Assembly (NCBI GenBank): GCA_023390215.1
Contig: JAEWDG010000113.1
Span: 1 to 8,162 of the forward strand
DNA length: 8,162 bases
Origin: Bacteroidota bacterium
GTDB lineage: Bacteria; Bacteroidota; Bacteroidia; Chitinophagales; Chitinophagaceae
Reading direction: 5' to 3'
The notes beneath the pieces are model-generated. The model was not told the origin of the DNA. It did not search any database and was given only the letters and a program-made list of their open reading frames with translations. Shown piece by piece: positions 1-5,521 of the stretch (the first letter of the stretch is position 1; each line of letters begins with the position of its first letter). Both the position numbers and the translations under genes were made by a program.

Positions 1-347
1 ATGCAGCGCTCGAACAATTGTATAAGGAGCACAAAGACAAGCTGGTTATTGTGGGCTTTCCCGCAAACGATTTTGGTGCACAGGAACCGGGATCAAATGA
101 GGAGATCGCAAGCTTTTGTCAGAAAAATTATGGCGTGAGTTTTCCAATGGCCGCTAAGATTTCTACCAAAGGCAAGGACATAGCTCCCATCTATAAATGG
201 CTGACACATAAATCCGAGAACGGTGTGATGGATGCAGAGATATCCTGGAATTTCAACAAATTCCTCCTCGATGAAAATGGAATTCTCCTCGCCTATTTCC
301 CTAGCAAGGTTTCTCCGTTAAGCGAAGAGATTGTTTCCAAACTCTAA
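1..347 (+). CDS. Glutathione peroxidase family protein, C-terminal part (5' end outside window)
   Basis: Thiol peroxidase of the glutathione peroxidase fold, which reduces hydrogen peroxide or organic peroxides; bacterial Cys-type members are usually recharged by thioredoxin rather than glutathione. The reading frame is open from the first base (full codons from base 3), so this is a truncated gene and not one starting at the ATN codons nearby. Visible landmarks are GFPANDFGAQEPGSNEEI with the active-site Gln (codon 81-83) and WNFNKFL with the active-site Trp and Asn (Trp codon 246-248). The catalytic Cys motif lies upstream and cannot be checked. The Cys common in the FPCNQF motif of relatives is Ala here, but a Cys remains in FCQKNYG (codon 117-119), at the place of the resolving Cys of two-Cys, thioredoxin-dependent members. 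The dependence on thioredoxin is inferred. The next gene begins 21 bases after the stop, so cotranscription is possible. Family call is very sure. Confidence 0.93.
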   Translation, partial: AALEQLYKEHKDKLVIVGFPANDFGAQEPGSNEEIASFCQKNYGVSFPMAAKISTKGKDIAPIYKWLTHKSENGVMDAEISWNFNKFLLDENGILLAYFPSKVSPLSEEIVSKL

Positions 348-368
348 GGAAAGCATTTTTTTTGCCCC

Positions 369-1574
369 ATGCTTTTTCGTGATGTCATTGGTCAGCAGGA
401 ACTGAAAAAAAATCTTCTCGACATGCTGGCCCAAAACCGGTTAAGTCATGCGCTGTTGTTCTTAGGCAATGAAGGCTCGGGCGCGCTGCCACTTGCGTTA
501 GCTTTTGCTAATTATATCCTGTTACCAAAAAATTCAACGCCGGAACCGGCAGGTCTTTTCGGTGAACCTGAACTACCGGCTTTCAAATCTCCGTCTACTG
601 CAGCGGAAGCTGATGCATGGATGGAGAAACAACCGGGATACCGGAAACTGAAAGAGATGGTGCATCCCGATCTTCATTTTAGCTATCCTGTTTTCAAAAA
701 AGAAAATATCGAGAAACCTAAAAGCAGCGATTTTGCCGCGGAATGGAGAACGTATCTGAAGCTCCATCCGTATGGGAATCTTTATGACTGGCTTCAGTTC
801 ATAAAAGCGGAAAACAAGCAGGGGAATATCGCGGTTGAAGAATGCAATGATATCGTCAGGAAGATCAGCCTTAAGAGTTTTGAGAGCGGTATGAAGATTT
901 TGCTAATGTGGATGCCGGAGGCTTTGGGAAACGCGGGAAACAAACTGCTAAAGTTAATCGAAGAACCACCAGATGACACTTTGTTTATTCTGGTGGCAGA
1001 GAACGAAAACAAAATACTTCCAACCATTCTGTCACGCACGCAACTGGTGAGGGTTCCCCCACTTCAAAGAAACGATATCGCAAAAGCCCTGGTGGAAAAA
1101 AATCTTGCAGATCCTCAGAAAGCGGAACAGGTTGCGGCGTTTGCGAACGGCAATTTCCATGAAGCGCTTGAACAGGTTTCTCATGCGGATGAAGACTGGG
1201 ACAACAGACTTCGCGACTGGTTGAATGCAATTGTTCAGTTCAGGGTTAAAAACCAGTTGGAATGGATCGACAGCTTTGTTAAGAACGGAAGAGAGAAACA
1301 GAAACAGTTTCTTCAATTTTTTATTCATATACTGGAATTATCCATCCGGTACGACTGGATCCAGCCTGAGGATCAAATGCAGGACAGACCGGATGTGGCG
1401 ATGGCGCTCAGGCTGAATAAGCTTTGTGGCCCGGCGGAAAAAGAGGCTATCCTGGAATTACTTACAAATGCGATCTATTATATTGAAAGGAATGCGAATT
1501 CGAAGATGTTGTTTCATGCCCTCACCATCAGGCTCTACCACATTATTAAGAACAAATCGCTAATTTTGGTTTAG
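369..1574 (+). CDS. holB: DNA polymerase III subunit delta' (clamp loader)
   Basis: Delta' is a rigid, non-ATP-binding subunit of the clamp loader that, with delta and DnaX, loads the beta sliding clamp at replication primers. The 401-residue protein opens with the typical MLFRDVIGQ and has an AAA+ layout. The P-loop position reads GNEGSGA (33-39), with Ala replacing the Walker A Lys, as expected for a subunit that does not hydrolyse ATP. An HPDLHF segment follows (His99), then ENKQGNI, the strong family block LLKLIEEPPDDTLFILVAEN around 193-212, and ILSRTQLV (220-227), where the arginine-finger SRC motif is SRT (Arg223). The only cysteines are in EECND and NKLCG, so the four-Cys zinc module of E. 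coli delta' is absent. ATG at 369 is the only sensible start: the frame is closed upstream by the TAA at 345-347. No Shine-Dalgarno site is seen, normal for the phylum. The ricT gene downstream is a conserved neighbour of holB. Confidence 0.95.
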   Translation: MLFRDVIGQQELKKNLLDMLAQNRLSHALLFLGNEGSGALPLALAFANYILLPKNSTPEPAGLFGEPELPAFKSPSTAAEADAWMEKQPGYRKLKEMVHPDLHFSYPVFKKENIEKPKSSDFAAEWRTYLKLHPYGNLYDWLQFIKAENKQGNIAVEECNDIVRKISLKSFESGMKILLMWMPEALGNAGNKLLKLIEEPPDDTLFILVAENENKILPTILSRTQLVRVPPLQRNDIAKALVEKNLADPQKAEQVAAFANGNFHEALEQVSHADEDWDNRLRDWLNAIVQFRVKNQLEWIDSFVKNGREKQKQFLQFFIHILELSIRYDWIQPEDQMQDRPDVAMALRLNKLCGPAEKEAILELLTNAIYYIERNANSKMLFHALTIRLYHIIKNKSLILV

Positions 1575-1722
1575 TGCGAACGGGGAAGGAGGCTGAGTTA
1601 CCATGAAATTTGGGTTTTACATCTCTCCATAAAACGTAGTTAACAAGACCAGTTTTTACTGGCCGTTTTGTTTTCCCGGGCACCTAAAAATCATTTTCAA
1701 ACATAGATAATATTATATATCC
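1575..1722 (+). promoter_or_regulatory. holB-ricT intergenic region with hairpin and weak promoter-like boxes
   Basis: No gene is seen in these 148 bases. The middle holds a hairpin described separately at 1642-1674. A TTTG at 1667-1670 and TCATTTTC at 1691-1698 are 20 bases apart, which resembles the Bacteroidota -33 TTTG / -7 TAnnTTTG promoter, but only four of six fixed -7 positions fit and the -33 box lies inside the hairpin. The 40 bases before the ricT ATG are very AT-rich, as expected for a leader without Shine-Dalgarno site. A promoter for ricT-gldA somewhere here is likely; its exact place is uncertain. Confidence 0.3.
1642..1674 (+). terminator. Possible intrinsic terminator after holB
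   Basis: Inner stem CCAGT (1649-1653) pairs with ACTGG (1658-1662) around a TTTT loop. An outer stem AACAA (1642-1646) pairs with TTGTT (1668-1672) across an asymmetric internal loop. A competing outer pairing joins AAAACG (1631-1636) with CGTTTT (1664-1669). The tail after the stem is only a few T, so this is a weak terminator at best; it could also be a 5' leader structure of ricT. Confidence 0.4.
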
Positions 1723-3102
1723 ATGGGATGTGGAAGTTGTGGTACAGGAAAAGACGGGGCGCCGGGAGGCTGTAAAAGTCACGGTCATTGTGCCTCCGGG
1801 GGATGCAACCGCATGAATGTTTACGACTGGCTGGCCAACCTTCCTTTCAGTGATCCTGAAAGCAGTTGCCGGGTCATAGAAGTAAGTTTTAATAACGGCA
1901 GCAGGAAAGATTATTACAGAAATACTACGCTTCATTACTACGAGAAAGGAGAAATGGTAGCCGTTGAGGGTATGTCGGGCTATGATGTGGGGATGGTAAG
2001 TTTAACGGGTGAACTGGTCAGGCTCCAGTTAAAAAAACACCGTATCGACGAAAAAAGTCCTGATCTGAAGAAAGTATTGCGCAGGGCAACTGAGGCCGAC
2101 ATTGCCAGGATGATGGAATCCAAACAAAGAGAAAAACAACTGCTTATCCGCAGTCGTGCTATCGCCAGACAACTCAAGCTTGAATTGAAGATGGCTGAGG
2201 TAGAATTACAGGCCGATGCGAGAAAAGCGACTTTTTTTTATATCGCCGACGACCGGGTGGATTTTCGCGAACTGATCAAGCTTTACGCCGGCGAGTTCAA
2301 GGTAAAAGTTGAAATGCGCCAGATCGGCGCGAGGCAGGAAGCGGGAAAAGTGGGCGGAATTGGTAGTTGCGGAAGAGAATTGTGCTGTGCCACCTGGCTT
2401 ACAGATTTCAAAAGCGTAAATACAAACGCTGCAAGGTATCAGAACCTGAGCATCAACCAAACCAAGCTCAGCGGACAGTGTGGGAGATTAAAATGCTGTT
2501 TGAATTATGAGCTGGATACCTACCTCGATGCCCTTCAGTTCTTCCCCACAGATGCGGATATGCTGGAAGTTGCCAAGGGACGCGCGTTCCTTGTTAAGAA
2601 AGATATTTTCCGCAACCTGATGTGGTACACCATGCCGGATAGCAACAAGCAATACCCTGTTGCCATTGAAACGGTGAAAAAAATTCAGGCGCAGAACCGT
2701 GAAGGGATAAGGCCTGAAACGCTGGAAACTGTGGAAGTAACAACGGGCAAGCCTAAAGAAGTGGAACCGGAATATGCTGATATCGTTGGGCAAATCAGTT
2801 TAAAAAGTCTGGAAAAAACAACCCGTAAACGCAGGGATAAGGAACGCTCCAGGCCGGAACAGCGGGGAGGACAGGATCGGAGCAGGCAGCCTAACCAGGA
2901 AAAAAATCAACCTAATCAGCAGCGTAGCCTACAGCGGCCCGACAACCGCGGCAGCGATCGTCGTCAGGCACCTAATCCAAACCGGAATACACAACAGCAA
3001 TCACAAAACAGACCCCAGCAATCCAGGGGACCCCGTCCTCCGCAGAGAGGACCCCGGCCGAACCGCGGAAGGGATGGCCAAAAGCCGGATAATCAGGGAT
3101 AA
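1723..3102 (+). CDS. ricT: RicT/YaaT family PSP1-domain protein with Cys-rich N-terminus and disordered tail
   Basis: A 459-residue member of the PSP1 / RicT (YaaT) family. In Bacillus subtilis RicT joins RicA and RicF in an iron-sulfur complex that affects RNase Y-dependent mRNA maturation and development; the role in Bacteroidota is not established. Visible parts: an N-terminal Cys cluster (Cys3, 6, 17, 23, 28), a PSP1 region with ATFFYIADDRVDFREL (169-184), and the family signature of two C-x4-CC motifs, SCGRELCC (Cys216, 221, 222) and QCGRLKCC (Cys253, 258, 259). A charged, probably helical stretch spans about 124-162. From about residue 365 to the end the protein is an Arg/Gln/Asn/Pro-rich low-complexity tail that looks disordered. 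ATG at 1723 is chosen because the MGCGSCGTG start is typical of Bacteroidota homologues. It follows holB, as in B. subtilis, and runs 17 bases short of gldA. The family call is firm; the molecular role here is inferred from a distant relative. Confidence 0.9.
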   Translation: MGCGSCGTGKDGAPGGCKSHGHCASGGCNRMNVYDWLANLPFSDPESSCRVIEVSFNNGSRKDYYRNTTLHYYEKGEMVAVEGMSGYDVGMVSLTGELVRLQLKKHRIDEKSPDLKKVLRRATEADIARMMESKQREKQLLIRSRAIARQLKLELKMAEVELQADARKATFFYIADDRVDFRELIKLYAGEFKVKVEMRQIGARQEAGKVGGIGSCGRELCCATWLTDFKSVNTNAARYQNLSINQTKLSGQCGRLKCCLNYELDTYLDALQFFPTDADMLEVAKGRAFLVKKDIFRNLMWYTMPDSNKQYPVAIETVKKIQAQNREGIRPETLETVEVTTGKPKEVEPEYADIVGQISLKSLEKTTRKRRDKERSRPEQRGGQDRSRQPNQEKNQPNQQRSLQRPDNRGSDRRQAPNPNRNTQQQSQNRPQQSRGPRPPQRGPRPNRGRDGQKPDNQG

Positions 3103-3119
3103 ATTTTTAAGCATATACT

Positions 3120-4025
3120 GTGTCGATAAAACTCTCTTCTGTTACAAAAATTTATGGTGAACAAACTGCCGTAAATAAGATCAGTTTCGAAGTGAATAAA
3201 GGTGAGATCGTTGGATTTCTTGGTCCCAATGGTGCCGGAAAATCAACCACCATGAAAATGCTCACCGGTTTTATTGAAGCGGATGGAGGAGAACTCGAAG
3301 TATGTGGCATTCAAGTGAAATATGGCCACACTGAAACGAAGAAAAAAATTGGTTATCTCCCTGAAGCCAATCCGCTATATGCAGACATGTTTGTACGGGA
3401 GTATCTGCATTTCATTTCCAACATACACCAGGTTGCACATCAGAAACAACGCATAGAGGAAGTGATCGGCCTGGCAGGACTAACTGCTGAGAGCAATAAA
3501 AAAATTGCGCAGCTCAGCAAAGGATACAAACAACGGGTAGGCTTAGCCGCAGCGTTGGTACATGATCCTGAAGTGTTGATCCTGGATGAACCAACTTCCG
3601 GTCTTGATCCTAATCAACTGATCGAAATACGGGATGTCATTCGCCGCCTTGGAAAAAATAAAACGGTGTTGTTTTCTTCGCATATCATGCTGGAAGTGGA
3701 AGCTATCTGCGACCGGGTGGTTATTATCCACAAAGGAAATATTGTTGCGAACGACCGGCTGGACAATATACGCGAAGCACATTATGGTATGCAATCGGTG
3801 AGTGTAAGTTTCAATGATGCCATAGACATTTCCAAACTAAGAAAGCTCAAAGGCGCATCGGATGTGCAGGCCCGGGATGAACGGAATTTTGTTATCGTTT
3901 GCAGCAACGCCGAAGCGTTAAAAAAAGAACTGCTCAGCCTTAGTATCGCTGAAGGTTTGGATATTTCCGCACTTCGAACCGACTCCAGGAATCTGGAAGC
4001 GGTATTCAAGTCGCTTACCACATGA
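3120..4025 (+). CDS. gldA: Gliding-motility-type ABC transporter ATP-binding subunit GldA
   Basis: Cytoplasmic ATPase subunit of an ABC-2 type exporter; in Flavobacterium johnsoniae GldA works with the membrane proteins GldF and GldG and was linked to gliding. The 301-residue protein has Walker A GPNGAGKST (35-43), a Q-loop region GYLPEANPLY with Glu82 where classical ABC proteins have Gln, signature LSKGYKQR (132-139), Walker B plus D-loop LILDEPTSGLDP (153-164) and the H-loop His188 in FSSHIML. The part after about 220 is the C-terminal extension usual for this group. The start is GTG at 3120: the frame is closed by a TAA at 3108-3110 and there is no ATG in between, while MSIKLSSVTKIYG matches the usual start of GldA. 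The 17-base gap to ricT suggests one transcript. No gldF or gldG is in the window; in F. johnsoniae they also lie apart from gldA. An ABC-2 export ATPase is certain; the GldA assignment rests on the VGFLGPNGAGKS and YLPEANPLY type sequence and on length. Confidence 0.85.
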   Translation: MSIKLSSVTKIYGEQTAVNKISFEVNKGEIVGFLGPNGAGKSTTMKMLTGFIEADGGELEVCGIQVKYGHTETKKKIGYLPEANPLYADMFVREYLHFISNIHQVAHQKQRIEEVIGLAGLTAESNKKIAQLSKGYKQRVGLAAALVHDPEVLILDEPTSGLDPNQLIEIRDVIRRLGKNKTVLFSSHIMLEVEAICDRVVIIHKGNIVANDRLDNIREAHYGMQSVSVSFNDAIDISKLRKLKGASDVQARDERNFVIVCSNAEALKKELLSLSIAEGLDISALRTDSRNLEAVFKSLTT

Positions 4026-4033
4026 TTTTTCAT

Positions 4034-4064
4034 TTTGACCTCAGTAGCAAACATTGTTACTTTG
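4034..4064 (+). promoter_or_regulatory. Bacteroidota-type promoter for eno
   Basis: TTTG at 4034-4037 (-33 box) and TTACTTTG at 4057-4064 (-7 box, consensus TAnnTTTG, one mismatch) are separated by 19 bases, the spacing known for the primary sigma factor of this phylum. Transcription would begin near 4069-4072 and give a leader of roughly 15-20 bases before the ATG. The spacer holds a short perfect palindrome, AACATTGTT (4050-4058), that overlaps the -7 box; whether a regulator uses it is unknown. This supports eno as an independent unit. Confidence 0.65.
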
Positions 4065-4074
4065 CAGCCATTAA

Positions 4075-5379
<1,305 letters not shown>

Positions 5380-5397
5380 ACTGACTTAGATCATGTG

Positions 5398-5429
5398 AAT
5401 CCCGGGCTAAAAAGCCTGGGATTTTTTTT
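5398..5429 (+). terminator. Intrinsic terminator after eno
   Basis: An 11-base-pair stem, AATCCCGGGCT (5398-5408) with AGCCTGGGATT (5413-5423), holds one G-U pair and an AAAA loop, and runs into eight T (5422-5429). This is a textbook Rho-independent terminator 18 bases after the eno stop codon. It separates eno from the protease gene. The right arm could also terminate on the opposite strand only weakly, since no comparable T run lies on that side. Confidence 0.92.
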
Positions 5430-5521
5430 CCCATTTTCCTTAAAATATCAGGGCGGTTAACACCCAATACGGCAATTTCTATGTAGTTTCGGTGCCCCAA
5501 TTTTACTAAATTAAAACAGAC
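5430..5521 (+). promoter_or_regulatory. Leader and probable promoter region of the M43 protease gene
   Basis: These 92 bases lie between the eno terminator and the protease ATG, so a promoter is expected here. The only -7-like box I find is TAGTTTCG (5484-5491), which fits five of six fixed positions of TAnnTTTG, but no TTTG stands 19-21 bases upstream. The last 15 bases before the ATG are A/T-rich without a Shine-Dalgarno site, as in the other genes. The exact promoter position is unresolved. Confidence 0.3.

Noticed and set aside
985..1416. Several short open frames on both strands inside holB
   Set aside because: They overlap the strongly supported delta' frame and show no family features.
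3028..3056. GGACCCCG direct repeats as a mobile or CRISPR-like repeat
   Set aside because: There are only two copies 21 bases apart and in frame, explained by the Arg-Gly-Pro-rich coding tail of ricT.
5451..5465. GGGCGGTTAACACCC as an operator before the protease gene
   Set aside because: The dyad is imperfect and short, and no second copy exists nearby. It is not distinguishable from chance.
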